In this document: positions 17,576 through 26,206 of the stretch, in pieces | Layout: each line of letters begins with the position of its first letter | Position numbering within the stretch: the stretch's first letter is position 1 | Assembly: GCF_000568255.1 (NCBI RefSeq) | Contig: NZ_KK037166.1 | Location: 5,174,840 to 5,238,839, forward strand | Source of the DNA: Kutzneria sp. 744 | GTDB taxonomy: Bacteria; Actinomycetota; Actinomycetes; Mycobacteriales; Pseudonocardiaceae | Length of the DNA stretch: 64,000 bases | Reading direction: 5' to 3' | The notes under the pieces: model-generated | Database searches by the model: none | What the model was told of the DNA's origin: nothing | What the model saw: only the letters and a program-made list of their open reading frames with translations | Position numbers and translations under genes: made by a program

Positions 17576-20353
17576 TTGAACAGGCGAAACGATCGCCGGC
17601 AACGGATACTGGACGCGTTCGATGCCTTCCACGACGCGGTCGCCGCGGCCCGCGGCGCCGCCACGCGGGCGCATGTCGCCGCCGCTCTGCAGCAGGCGAG
17701 GGAGACTTTCGAGCAGGATCTGCGGGCCCGGGGCATCCACCAGGCCCTGCGTGATCCGGACTACGCCCAGTCGCTGACCGATCCACACCTGGCCGAGATC
17801 GTCAGGCAGGCCAAGGACGACTGGGAGCAGGCCTTCGCCAAGTGGACCGACGAGGGTCCGCAGACGCTGGCCGCCCTGGTCGCCGAGGCCGCGCCCGGCA
17901 GCGCATCGGAGGACTCCGAGAACTGGCTCGGGCAGATCGGCACGGTCGACGGCCGCGGTCCGGTCCCGGGCCTGTGGCGGATCGGCACGGCCATCGCCAC
18001 CAGTTCGCCCGTGCCCGTGCCGTTTCCGGTCGCCGTGCCGCTGCTGGACCGGTCGCACCTGGCCATCTTCACCTCGCCCACAACCCGGCCACAGGCCGAG
18101 AACCTGGTCGAATCGCTGCTGCTGCGGGTGCTCAGCCACTTCCAGCCCGGCCTCGTGCACGTGCACGTGTGGGACGTCGGCCAGCTCACCGGGTCGCTGC
18201 CCGGGCTGTATCCGTTGACCCGGGCCGGTTTGCTCACCGTGCACGATCCGGCACGGCCGGCCGAGCTGCTGGACGAGCTGGCCGAGCACATCCGCAAGGT
18301 GCACACCTCGGTCCTGGTCGGCGGGCATGATTCGTTGCGCTCCATGGAATCCGACGCCGGTCTGCGCACCGAGCCGTGGCGGATCGCGGTGATGTTCGGG
18401 CGGGCCGAGGCGCTCAAGGACGAGGAGCTGCACAAGCTCCAGCGGATCGCCCGCAACGGCCTGGCCGCCGGCGTGCAGCTGGTGCTGGTCGACATCCCGA
18501 TCACCGTCAACAGTCCTATCGAGACGGTCAAGCTGTTCGACGACAAGCCGTGGCGCACCACGATGTCCGGTGATCACGCCACCTTCCACGTCGATCCCGC
18601 GCTGCCTCGGGAGATGGTGCCGCGGGCCTGCGGGGCGATCGCCGCCGCGCTGGAGGAGCGCCGCAACCGCGTGTGCACCTTCGACGAGCTGCTGCCGGAG
18701 CACTACTGGTCGCACCAGTCCTCGGCGGTCGTGCAGACGCCGATCGGGCACCGGGACGGCGTGGCCGTGCCGATCACCATCGGCGACAGCTCGCCGCACG
18801 TGCTGATCGGCGGGCCCAGCGGCTCCGGCAAGACGAACTTCCTGTACGCCATGCTCGGCGGCCTGGTGGCCCGGTACTCGCCGGCCGAGCTGGAGCTGTA
18901 CCTGCTGGACTTCAAGGAAGGCGTGTCGTTCGCCCAGTTCGCGCCGGGCCGCAAGGACCCGACCTGGCTGCCCAACGCGCGGCTGGTCGGCGTGAACGTC
19001 AACCAGGACCGGGAGTTCGGCGTGGCGCTGCTGCGCTTCCTGGCCGACGAGATGCGCCGCCGGGCCGACGCCGCCAAGCAGCACGAGGTCACCAAGCTGG
19101 AGGAGCTGCGGGCCGAGGACCCGGGCGGCCGCTGGCCGCGGGTGATCGCCGTGATCGACGAGTTCCAGTACCTGTTCGCCGAGAAGGACGCCGTCACGCG
19201 GGAAGCCGTTGCCCTGCTGGAGGATGTGGCGCGGCGGGGCCGGTCGCAGGGCATCCACCTGGTGCTGGCCAGCCAGGACGTGTCCAGCATCGAGGCGTTC
19301 TGGGGCAAGCCGGCCATCTTCGAGCAGTTCACCGTGCGGGTGGCGCTGCCCAAGGCCCGCCGCGTGCTGGTGGACGGCAACAACGAGGCCATCAACCTGC
19401 CGCGCTGGCACGCGATCGTCAACCACGAGTCGGGCGTCAAGCAGGGCAACGAGATCGCCCGGGTGCCGGACGCCACCGGCCGCGGCGCCTTCGACCGCGT
19501 GCAGGCCCGGCTGTTCGAGATGAAGGATCCGGATCTGCCGGTGCCGCGCCTGTTCGACGGCAGCCGCATCCCGGTGCTGGCCGACCTGCCCGGTTTCCAG
19601 GCTTTGGCCCCGGTTTCCGGCTCGCCGACCGTCCTGTTGGGACAGGTCATCGATGTGGAGGGCCGCGCCGCCCGCGTGACGCTGGCCCGGGCCCCCGGCC
19701 GGAACGTGGCCGTTTTCGGCTCGGTGCTGAAGGAATCGACCAGCGTGCTGGCCGCCGCGACGCTTTCTGTGGCCCGGCAACACCTGGCCGGCGAGGCTCG
19801 CTTCACCGTCGCGCCGATGATCGACGACGCCATGCCGGCCGCCTCGTCCCTGGCCGCGCGGTTGCAGGCCATGGGGCACGAGGTCGCCACCGTCGGCCTC
19901 GACGGCATCCGCCAGCACCTGGGCCGGGTCGCCCGCGGCCTTGAGGAGCGGCTGTCCGGCTCCGTGTCGGAGCAGCCCGTGCCGCACTACCTCGTGCTGT
20001 ACGGCGTGGACGCCGCCAATTCCGTGCTGGAGACCAAGGATCCCGACACGCGGGTGTCCGGTGTGGACAGTTTCCGGCAGGTGATCAAGAGCGGGCCCGA
20101 GCACCGGACCCATCTCATCGGCTGGTGGCGCAGCCCCGGGCGGCTCAAGAGCATGCTGATGATGGGCGCGTCGGCCGACGACATCGGGGCCTGGGTCGGC
20201 TTCGACGTGCAGGGGCAGGACCTCAACACCTTCGCCCCCGGCCAGATGATCACGTGGTCCCCGCGGCCGGGCCGTGGCCTGTTCTTCGACCGCTTCGAGC
20301 ACGCCCGGCCCCAGGTCGTCATCCCGTTCGACACCGAGGGGGAGGCCCCGTGA
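17576..20353 (+). CDS. FtsK/SpoIIIE-type ATPase with EccC-like three-part layout
   Basis: A 925-residue cytosolic P-loop protein with no membrane helices. Residues 1-60 are helical. A first ATPase-like unit around residue 157 (DRSHLAIFTSPTTRPQAE) has a degenerate P-loop. The central unit is canonical: GGPSGSGKTNFLYA near residue 411 and VIAVIDEFQYLF near 523, followed by GIHLVLASQDVS. A third unit near residue 709 (GRNVAVFGSVLKESTS) again has a degenerate loop. Three ATPase units in a row recall EccC of type VII secretion, but here only the middle one looks active and no transmembrane anchor is present. TTG at 17576 is preceded by GAGGTGGG. Its stop overlaps the next start (GTGA). It could move DNA or protein; the sequence does not decide. 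Confidence 0.85.
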   Translation: MNRRNDRRQRILDAFDAFHDAVAAARGAATRAHVAAALQQARETFEQDLRARGIHQALRDPDYAQSLTDPHLAEIVRQAKDDWEQAFAKWTDEGPQTLAALVAEAAPGSASEDSENWLGQIGTVDGRGPVPGLWRIGTAIATSSPVPVPFPVAVPLLDRSHLAIFTSPTTRPQAENLVESLLLRVLSHFQPGLVHVHVWDVGQLTGSLPGLYPLTRAGLLTVHDPARPAELLDELAEHIRKVHTSVLVGGHDSLRSMESDAGLRTEPWRIAVMFGRAEALKDEELHKLQRIARNGLAAGVQLVLVDIPITVNSPIETVKLFDDKPWRTTMSGDHATFHVDPALPREMVPRACGAIAAALEERRNRVCTFDELLPEHYWSHQSSAVVQTPIGHRDGVAVPITIGDSSPHVLIGGPSGSGKTNFLYAMLGGLVARYSPAELELYLLDFKEGVSFAQFAPGRKDPTWLPNARLVGVNVNQDREFGVALLRFLADEMRRRADAAKQHEVTKLEELRAEDPGGRWPRVIAVIDEFQYLFAEKDAVTREAVALLEDVARRGRSQGIHLVLASQDVSSIEAFWGKPAIFEQFTVRVALPKARRVLVDGNNEAINLPRWHAIVNHESGVKQGNEIARVPDATGRGAFDRVQARLFEMKDPDLPVPRLFDGSRIPVLADLPGFQALAPVSGSPTVLLGQVIDVEGRAARVTLARAPGRNVAVFGSVLKESTSVLAAATLSVARQHLAGEARFTVAPMIDDAMPAASSLAARLQAMGHEVATVGLDGIRQHLGRVARGLEERLSGSVSEQPVPHYLVLYGVDAANSVLETKDPDTRVSGVDSFRQVIKSGPEHRTHLIGWWRSPGRLKSMLMMGASADDIGAWVGFDVQGQDLNTFAPGQMITWSPRPGRGLFFDRFEHARPQVVIPFDTEGEAP

Positions 20354-20718
20354 CCGAGGACGTCGGCGCCGACGTGCGCTACCGGGAGATCACCGCCTGG
20401 CTCGGCGACGCCATGCACCACATGCAGGAGCAGAACGCCGAGCGCGGGCAGCTCGTCGAGCGGCAGCTGGACTATGCCATGGCCGAGACGATGGCCATGC
20501 TGACCAGGGCCGACGAGAGCATGACCAAGATCGACGGGCTGTGGCGCAAAGCCATGGCCGAGCTGTTCCACGAGACCTGGATGAAGGAGATGCGGCCCAT
20601 TCCGCCGCCGGACGCCACCGGGCCGGCGCGCCCGCTGGAGTTCTACGAGGCCGAGGTGGAGGCGACCTGCGCCGCCCTGATCGAGGCGATCAAGAAGAAG
20701 GGCATCCTGGGCCGCTAG
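20350..20718 (+). CDS. Helical protein coupled to the FtsK-like ATPase
   Basis: A 122-residue, acidic, mostly helical protein (TEDVGADVRYREITAWLGDA, then long helices to EAIKKKGILGR) with no recognised domain. The GTG start overlaps the ATPase stop by four bases, a sign of coupled translation and probably of a fixed ratio. The Met-rich first helix (MHHMQEQN, MAETMAMLTRADESM) could be a partner-binding surface. It closes the cassette; the next gene, an oxidoreductase, has its own ribosome site 104 bases on. Confidence 0.65.
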   Translation: MTEDVGADVRYREITAWLGDAMHHMQEQNAERGQLVERQLDYAMAETMAMLTRADESMTKIDGLWRKAMAELFHETWMKEMRPIPPPDATGPARPLEFYEAEVEATCAALIEAIKKKGILGR

Positions 20719-20822
20719 TGACCGTCGCCACTCGCGGGAACACGTGTCCGGATGCATGGTGTTGGACAGAGTGAGCATCAATTACTGAACTATCCAGTCT
20801 CGAAAATATGGAGGCGCTCGCC

Positions 20823-21830
20823 ATGTCCGTTCCGACCACCGTCCGCGAGATCCGGCTGGCCGCACGACCGAAGGGCTGGCCCACGGAGGAGACCTTCGAG
20901 CTCGCCGAGGCGCCGCTGGTGGTCGAGCCCGGACACATCGTGGTGCGCAACCGGTTCATGAGCGTCGACCCGTACATGCGCGGCCGCATGAACGACGCCA
21001 AGTCCTACAGCGCCCCGTTCGAGGTCGGCAAGGTGATGGAGGGCGGCGCGATCGGCGAGGTCGTGCAGTCCGACGCCGAGGGCTTCGCGGTCGGCGACAC
21101 CGTGCTGCACTTCAAGGGCTGGCGCGACTACGCCGTCCTGCACCCCAAGCAGGGCGTGAAGGTCGACGCCAAGGCCGCCCCGATCAGCACCTACCTCGGT
21201 GTGCTGGGCATGCCCGGCCTCACCGCGTACGCCGGCCTGCTGCGCTCCGGCGAGTTCAAGGAGGGCGACACCGTCTTCGTCTCCGGCGCCGCCGGGGCCG
21301 TCGGCCAGGTCGTCGGCCAGCTGGCCAAGCTCAAGGGGGCCAAGCGGGTCATCGGCAGCGCCGGCAGCGCCGAGAAGGTCCAGTATCTGATCGACGAGCT
21401 CGGCTTCGACGCCGCCTTCAACTACAAGGACGGCTCCGTCGCCGAGCAGCTGGCCAAGGCCGCGCCCGACGGCATCGAGCTGTACTTCGACAACGTCGGC
21501 GGCGAGCACCTCGAAGCCGCGCTGAACAGCCTCAACGAGCACGGCCACGTCGCCGTCTGCGGCATGATCTCCGGCTACAACAGCACCGAGGCCACCCCCG
21601 CCCCGCGCAACCTGGCCCAGGTCATCGCCAAGCGCCTGACCATCCGCGGCCTGCTGGTGGGCGACCACTACGACCTCCAGCCCGAGTTCGTCGCCGAGGT
21701 GGCCCCGCTGGTCGCCGGCGGCAAGCTGCGCTACACCGAGACCGTGGTCGAGGGCCTGGAGAACGCCCCGCAGGCGTTCATCGGCATGATGCGCGGCGAG
21801 AACACCGGCAAGATGCTGGTCAAGATCTGA
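20823..21830 (+). CDS. NADP-dependent medium-chain oxidoreductase (CurA/LTB4DH-like)
   Basis: A 335-residue zinc-free MDR enzyme of the leukotriene B4 12-hydroxydehydrogenase / prostaglandin reductase / CurA group. It should reduce the double bond of alpha,beta-unsaturated aldehydes or ketones with NADPH. It has FMSVDPYMRGRM near residue 45, GMPGLTAYAGL, the nucleotide-binding loop VFVSGAAGAVGQVVGQLAK near residue 155, and YFDNVGGE. ATG at 20823 follows GGAGGCG; an upstream ATG at 20808 is part of that ribosome site. It is monocistronic; a long gene-free stretch follows. A role in detoxifying lipid peroxidation products is likely from the family. Confidence 0.88.
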   Translation: MSVPTTVREIRLAARPKGWPTEETFELAEAPLVVEPGHIVVRNRFMSVDPYMRGRMNDAKSYSAPFEVGKVMEGGAIGEVVQSDAEGFAVGDTVLHFKGWRDYAVLHPKQGVKVDAKAAPISTYLGVLGMPGLTAYAGLLRSGEFKEGDTVFVSGAAGAVGQVVGQLAKLKGAKRVIGSAGSAEKVQYLIDELGFDAAFNYKDGSVAEQLAKAAPDGIELYFDNVGGEHLEAALNSLNEHGHVAVCGMISGYNSTEATPAPRNLAQVIAKRLTIRGLLVGDHYDLQPEFVAEVAPLVAGGKLRYTETVVEGLENAPQAFIGMMRGENTGKMLVKI

Positions 21831-22509
21831 GACCGAGCTACGGGGTCGCGCGAGCGGGGTCGGCGCTACGGCGGCCCCGCTGAAGCGCATCGTGGCTGGG
21901 GTCGGCGCGGGCGGTGTCGGCGCGACAGCGGGCCCGCCAGAGCCTGAAGCATCGGGTCGGCTGCGGTCGGCACGGGCGGGCGCGGCGTGACTGCGCCTGG
22001 CCTGCGCGACCGGCCTGGCTGCTTGGTGGCGGCGCGTCGTCAGAGCACGCCGCCACCAGGCCTCCCCCCGGGCGAAGTCTTCCCCCCGCCCCCCGGCGCC
22101 GGTGAGAAACGTGACTACACTGGACAATCGTAGTTTCTTCAGAGGCCGGCTCACCCCCATTTTGGGCTCAAGGAACCGTTTTATAGAGTACTAACGTGGA
22201 GGGCTTGACCAAAAACGATGCACCAGTTACAGAGTTCCTGTTTTATAGTTAATCCATCTTGTGGGCCTTCGGACCAAGTTCTACCCCAGAACAGTGTCCG
22301 GTAGAGTAAGACCAGGCTTAATCACAGACTTTTTGTCCACTATAACTCCGCCCGCGTTGAGCACCGCGTCAGCTGCACGCTAGAGTGCGCGCGGGTATGT
22401 AGCCCTGCCCTACCCTCTCTATATCTGCGAATGCATATCCAAGCCTAGGCGTAGGCTTCACCTCTGGTTGACGGACGACGCCAGTCTAAACTGGCCCGAA
22501 CCATCGTTG
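21831..22509. other. Gene-free stretch containing a low-GC tract
   Basis: No gene is visible between the oxidoreductase and the XRE regulator. About 21835-22110 is GC-rich, with loosely repeated GGGTCGGCGC-type words. From about 22141 to 22500 the composition changes sharply (22201-22260 is 24 of 60 G+C, 40%). This part has stops in every frame, two copies of GTTTTATAG (22178 and 22240 approximately), and small hairpins AAGCCTA/TAGGCTT at 22441-22458 and CCAGT/ACTGG at 22481-22494. It does not look like a promoter of normal size for this genome. Confidence 0.6.
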
Positions 22510-22524
22510 TCAACCACTGGTTGA
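22510..22524. promoter_or_regulatory. Palindromic operator over the XRE gene ribosome site
   Basis: TCAACCACTGGTTGA is a perfect 7-bp inverted repeat around one base, ending 10 bases before the ATG and sharing bases with the ribosome site TTGAGG. Autoregulation by the XRE protein is the natural reading. Confidence 0.6.
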
Positions 22525-22534
22525 GGTGCCCCGG

Positions 22535-22960
22535 ATGCCCGACAGCGAGCAGTCGCTACTGGCCGACCGGCTGAACCGGCTGTTCGAGGACGTCCGTCCC
22601 GGGGGTCGGACCGGTCGGCGCTGGACCAACGAAGAGGTCGCCAACGCCGTGAAGACGGCCGTGCCCACCGTCCGGGTCAGCGGCGCCTACCTGTCCGCGC
22701 TGCGCACCGGGGCCAAGCGCCGCCCCTCCACCGAACTCCTGGCCGCGCTGGCCCGCTTCTTCCGCGTGTCCGTCGACTACTTCGTCACCGGCGAGACGCG
22801 CCCCGACGCCGAGACCGAGCTGGCCCGCGTGGCCGAGAATCTCGGCGTCCGCCACCTCGCCCTGCGCGCCCTCGAACTCTCCCCCGAGGGCCTGGCCGCC
22901 GTCACGAAGATCATCGAGCAGGTCATCGAACTCGACGCCAAGGCCGTGGAGGAGAAGTAA
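22535..22960 (+). CDS. EspR-like XRE-family transcriptional regulator
   Basis: A 141-residue DNA-binding protein. The N-terminal helix-turn-helix (LADRLNRLFEDVRPGG, TNEEVANAVK, VSGAYLSALRTGAKRRPSTELLAALARFF) and the longer C-terminal helical part (residues 85-141) match the layout of mycobacterial EspR and its many actinobacterial relatives, which dimerise through the C-terminal helices. ATG at 22535 is preferred to GTG 9 bases upstream because of GAGG spacing. A palindrome sits over its translation start. It may control distant genes as well; no neighbour is an obvious target. It ends 31 bases before a strong terminator. Confidence 0.83.
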   Translation: MPDSEQSLLADRLNRLFEDVRPGGRTGRRWTNEEVANAVKTAVPTVRVSGAYLSALRTGAKRRPSTELLAALARFFRVSVDYFVTGETRPDAETELARVAENLGVRHLALRALELSPEGLAAVTKIIEQVIELDAKAVEEK

Positions 22961-22991
22961 CAAGATCAAGGGAACAATCCTGGCGTTGAAC

Positions 22992-23014
22992 GTCAGGAAG
23001 GGCCCCTTCCTGAC
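22992..23014. terminator. Palindromic terminator shared by converging genes
   Basis: GTCAGGAAGG and CCTTCCTGAC arms around GCC form a perfect 10-bp stem. It includes the stop codon of the minus-strand amidohydrolase-like gene and ends the XRE transcript from the other side. Confidence 0.72.
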
Positions 23015-23973
23015 AGTGGCTGGACCACCTTTCCCTGGTGCACCACGACTGTCGGCTCGCGGCGGTCGCGGATGACCTCGGCGACGGTGGCGCCCGGCAG
23101 CACGACGAACTCGGCACGATCGCCCTCGACCAGCCCGTGGTCGCGCTCGCCGAGCACGGCGGCGCCGCCACGGGTGGCGGTGTCGGCGCACATCTCGATC
23201 ATGGGGGCGGCGGTGTAGCCCTCGGCCTCGGCCAGATCCCAGAGGTCGCAGCCGCCGATGCCGACCCGCACGCCGCCCCAGCGGAGCTTGCGCAGCGGCA
23301 GGGGTTTGGTGGCGATGACGGCCACATCGGACTCGGCCAGCCGGTCGATGAGCTCGTCCTGACGATCCGGGTCCACAGTGGACAGAGCCGTGGCGTGGGT
23401 GATGGCGACCCGGCCGCGAAGGTCCAACGCCGAGGTGCGGGCGCAGATCAGCTCGATCTCGAAGGCGCCGAGCTCACCGGGATCGTCGAGCTGGATGTCG
23501 ATGCCGCACTGGTGCTTGTCGGCCAGCCCGAACACGACATCGAGGTGCCGCACGGGATCCCGGTCGACCCGCGCCGGATCGATGCCGCCGACCAGATCGG
23601 CCCCGGCCTCCAGCGCGGCGTCCAGGGCGTCCATGCCGGTGATGGCCCCGGTGAGCGACACCGCGACCAGCTGCACCTCGACCCGACCAAGCAGTCGCTC
23701 CCGCTGCGCGAGGGCCTCGTCCATGGCCCCCAACGGAATGTGGGCGCGGGCCATGGTGGTGCCGGGACGCAACGCGTCCAGCCGGGCATGGGCGTCGACG
23801 AACGACGGCAGCAGCACACCGCCACCGCCGTCGACGACGGGAGTGCCGGGCGGCGCGGAAAGGCCGACGCCGATCTGGTCGATCCGGCCGGCCACGCAGA
23901 GCACATCGACCGCGGGCAGCTCCGCCGCGCTCGGCCACGGCCGCACGGAGGTGATCAGCAGCTCACCGCTCAT
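22993..23973 (-). CDS. Amidohydrolase-like (cytosine deaminase family) protein, degenerate metal site
   Basis: A 326-residue TIM-barrel protein related to cytosine deaminase/ATZ-TRZ hydrolases: a small beta domain first, LPSFVDAHARLDALRPGTT near residue 60, a mid-protein IDIQLDD, AITHATAL near 195 and a C-terminal VEGDRAEFVVLPGAT. The usual HxH pair is HAR here and the DxxH/C segment is weak, so metal binding may be lost or unusual. It starts at ATG 23973, 9 bases after the stop of the FAD oxidase gene, and forms an operon with it. The length is about 80 residues shorter than typical deaminases. Substrate unknown. Confidence 0.68.
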   Translation of the reverse strand: MSGELLITSVRPWPSAAELPAVDVLCVAGRIDQIGVGLSAPPGTPVVDGGGGVLLPSFVDAHARLDALRPGTTMARAHIPLGAMDEALAQRERLLGRVEVQLVAVSLTGAITGMDALDAALEAGADLVGGIDPARVDRDPVRHLDVVFGLADKHQCGIDIQLDDPGELGAFEIELICARTSALDLRGRVAITHATALSTVDPDRQDELIDRLAESDVAVIATKPLPLRKLRWGGVRVGIGGCDLWDLAEAEGYTAAPMIEMCADTATRGGAAVLGERDHGLVEGDRAEFVVLPGATVAEVIRDRREPTVVVHQGKVVQPLSGRGPS

Positions 23974-23982
23974 CACGGGAGG

Positions 23983-25611
23983 TTAACCCCGATCGGCCGC
24001 CGGCAACAGCTTTCCGGGGTTGAGCACGCCGGTCGGGTCGAGTGCACGCTTCACCGAGGTCATCACGTCGATGCCGAGCGAGCCCACCTCGCCCGCCAGG
24101 TACGGCGCGTGGTCGGTGCCGACGGCGTGGTGGTGGGTGATGGTGCCCAGCGGCGCGATCGCCTCGGAGGCCGCCCGTTTCGCCCGCTGCCACTGGCCGA
24201 TCGGGTCCTCGTCGGCCCGCGCGGCCAGCACGGTGAAGTACAGCGATGCGCCCGTCTCGTACGCGTGGGACACGTGGCACATGACGATCGCCCGGCCCAG
24301 CGATCGTTGCAAGGCCCCTCGCACGGCCGACCGAAGGGTGCTCAGCTGCGACCAGTGCGTGGCGGTCTCCAGCGTCTCCACGAGAACACCCACGTTGAGT
24401 AGAGAATCCCGTTGCCGTGGCCCGGCGAACCGCCCGTGCCGCCACGTCTCGCCGATGGGCTTGCCCAGGCGCACGTACCGGTGCGGGCGCAGGGCGCGCA
24501 GTGTCCCGGCGCGACGGACGGCCAGCTCGCCGCCGGATCCGGCCTCCCAGCCCAGGATCAGCAGGCACGGGTCGTTGATGCGCCGCGCCCGCAGGTACGC
24601 CCGCACGGCGCCGGCCTTCACGCCACCGGTGAGCGAGAGCTGCACCTCGGTCTCCTCGGCGTCCGACAGCCGGGTCACGTCGGCCAGCACGCGGTGCTGG
24701 GCCAGGTCCCGGATGGCGTCGGTGGCCTTGTCCCAGCCGTCCAGGAAGTAGCCCTCGTACCGGGTGTGCGTGGCGACGGGCCGCACCCGCAGGGTCACCT
24801 CGGTGATCACGCCGAAGGCGCCCTCGCTGCCGATCACGAGCTGCTTGAGGTCCGGGCCGGCCGCAGTGGCCGGGGCGACGCCGAGGTCGAGCTCGCCGAC
24901 GGGGGTCGCCAGGCGGACGCCGTCGACCATGTCCTCGAAACGCCCGTAGCCGGCCGAGGCCTGTCCGGCGGAGCGGGTGGCGGCGAAACCGCCGATGGTG
25001 GCCCGTTCGAAGGACTGCGGGAAGTGGCCGAGGGTGAAGCCGTGCGCGGCCAGCATCCGCTCGGCGTCGGTGGCCCGGACGCCGGCCTGCAGCACGACCA
25101 GCCGGGACAGCGGGTCGATCGACACGAGCCGGTTGAGCCGGGTCAGGTCCAGCACGATCACCGCGTGCTTGCCGCCGCGCAGCGCGGTCACGCCGCCGAC
25201 CACGGAAGTGCCGCCACCGAAGGGAATCACGCCGATGTCGTGCTCGGCGCACGCCTTCAACACGGCAACCACCTCGTCCGGTTCGCCGGGCAGCACCACG
25301 GCGTCGGGCACGGCCAGCTCGCCGCAGCCGCGATGCCGCAACAGGTCCACATAGGACATACCGCCGGACCGGCCGAGCCGGGAGTTCCGGTCCAGCAGCA
25401 CGTTCTCGGCCCCGACCACCGACTCCAGCGCCGCGCGGCCGACGATCGACAGCTCCGGTTCCGGCACGGTCAGCACCGAGTCCGGCGCGATCGGCGTCGG
25501 ATGCTCGGCCAAGCCGATCCTGGTCCGCAGCCAGCGCAGCGCGTGCGGTGGCAGCGCGTGCTCGCCAAGCGTCCAGCCGCCGCGCAGGGTGTGATCGATG
25601 CCCGGTTCCAT
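23983..25611 (-). CDS. FAD-dependent oxidase, alkyl-DHAP synthase-like
   Basis: A 542-residue VAO/PCMH-type flavoprotein. The FAD-binding loop IPFGGGTSVVGGVTALRGG is near residue 135, PQSFERATIGGFAATRSAGQ near 210 and GSEGAFGVITEVTLRVRP near 265. The C-terminal part has THHHAVGTDHAPYL, which matches the His-rich active-site segment of alkyldihydroxyacetonephosphate synthases, and ends in LDPTGVLNPGKLLP. In bacteria these homologues often act as hydroxyacid or glycolate-type oxidases, so the ether-lipid activity is not assured. ATG at 25611 faces the TetR start with only 16 bases between. It leads a two-gene operon with the amidohydrolase-like gene. Confidence 0.85.
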   Translation of the reverse strand: MEPGIDHTLRGGWTLGEHALPPHALRWLRTRIGLAEHPTPIAPDSVLTVPEPELSIVGRAALESVVGAENVLLDRNSRLGRSGGMSYVDLLRHRGCGELAVPDAVVLPGEPDEVVAVLKACAEHDIGVIPFGGGTSVVGGVTALRGGKHAVIVLDLTRLNRLVSIDPLSRLVVLQAGVRATDAERMLAAHGFTLGHFPQSFERATIGGFAATRSAGQASAGYGRFEDMVDGVRLATPVGELDLGVAPATAAGPDLKQLVIGSEGAFGVITEVTLRVRPVATHTRYEGYFLDGWDKATDAIRDLAQHRVLADVTRLSDAEETEVQLSLTGGVKAGAVRAYLRARRINDPCLLILGWEAGSGGELAVRRAGTLRALRPHRYVRLGKPIGETWRHGRFAGPRQRDSLLNVGVLVETLETATHWSQLSTLRSAVRGALQRSLGRAIVMCHVSHAYETGASLYFTVLAARADEDPIGQWQRAKRAASEAIAPLGTITHHHAVGTDHAPYLAGEVGSLGIDVMTSVKRALDPTGVLNPGKLLPAADRG

Positions 25612-25627
25612 TGCTACAGTGTTACAC
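25612..25627. promoter_or_regulatory. Minimal divergent spacer, FAD oxidase / TetR
   Basis: Only 16 bases separate the two starts, including GTGTTACAC, a 9-bp near-palindrome. TetR has no ribosome site here and may be leaderless, with each promoter lying inside the opposite gene. A TetR operator is expected across this point. Confidence 0.5.
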
Positions 25628-26206
25628 ATGCCGTCACAACGTCACAGCACCCGAGTCGGGGACGACGTCCTGCTGGACGCCGCGCACAAGTGCGTCCTGC
25701 TGGTCGGTGTGCGGCGCACCACCCTGACCGACGTCGCCCGCGAGGCCGGGGTCAGCCGCATGACCCTCTACCGGCGTTTCCCCGACGTGCGCAGCCTGGT
25801 CGCGGCCCTGATGACCAGGGAGTTCGGCGCGCTGCTGGGCGAGGTCGGGCCCGGCGCCACCGCCCGCCAGCGGCTGGTCAGCGGCGCCGTCGGCACCGTC
25901 CGCCGGCTGTTGGCCAACCCGCTGATGGCCGCCGTCCTCGACCGGGACGCCGAACTGCTGCTGCCGTACGTCGTGGAGCGGCTCGGGGCGACGCAGCTGA
26001 TCGCCGAGCAGTTCCTGCGCGTGGAGCTGGCCGCCGGGCACACGGACGGCTCCGTCCGCCCCGGCGACCTGGACGTGCAGGCCCGCACCCTGCTGCTGAT
26101 GGTGCAGTCGTTCGTGCTGTCGGTCCGGCCGGCGATCGCCGATCTGGAGCCGGACACCGTCTTCGACGAGCTGGCGCTGATGGTGGAAGGAGCGCTGCGG
26201 CCGTGA
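25628..26206 (+). CDS. TetR-family transcriptional regulator
   Basis: A 192-residue regulator. The helix-turn-helix is clear: RRTTLTDVAREAGVSRMTLYRRFPDVRSLVAAL at residues about 32-64; the rest is an all-helical ligand domain with LLLMVQSFVLSVRP. ATG at 25628 is chosen since the longer frame would run into the divergent gene. It is divergent from the FAD oxidase operon and its stop overlaps the glpD start by four bases, so one ligand may control both sides. A fatty acid or glycerol-phosphate derived signal would fit the targets but is not shown. Confidence 0.88.
   Translation: MPSQRHSTRVGDDVLLDAAHKCVLLVGVRRTTLTDVAREAGVSRMTLYRRFPDVRSLVAALMTREFGALLGEVGPGATARQRLVSGAVGTVRRLLANPLMAAVLDRDAELLLPYVVERLGATQLIAEQFLRVELAAGHTDGSVRPGDLDVQARTLLLMVQSFVLSVRPAIADLEPDTVFDELALMVEGALRP

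Noticed and set aside
17483-20302. A 939-codon minus-strand open frame across the FtsK-like gene
   Set aside because: The protein is His/Arg/Gly-rich without motifs, while the plus strand has Walker A and B in the right order.
22141-22500. Prophage or integrative element border at the low-GC tract
   Set aside because: No integrase, tRNA, attachment repeat or phage genes on either side.
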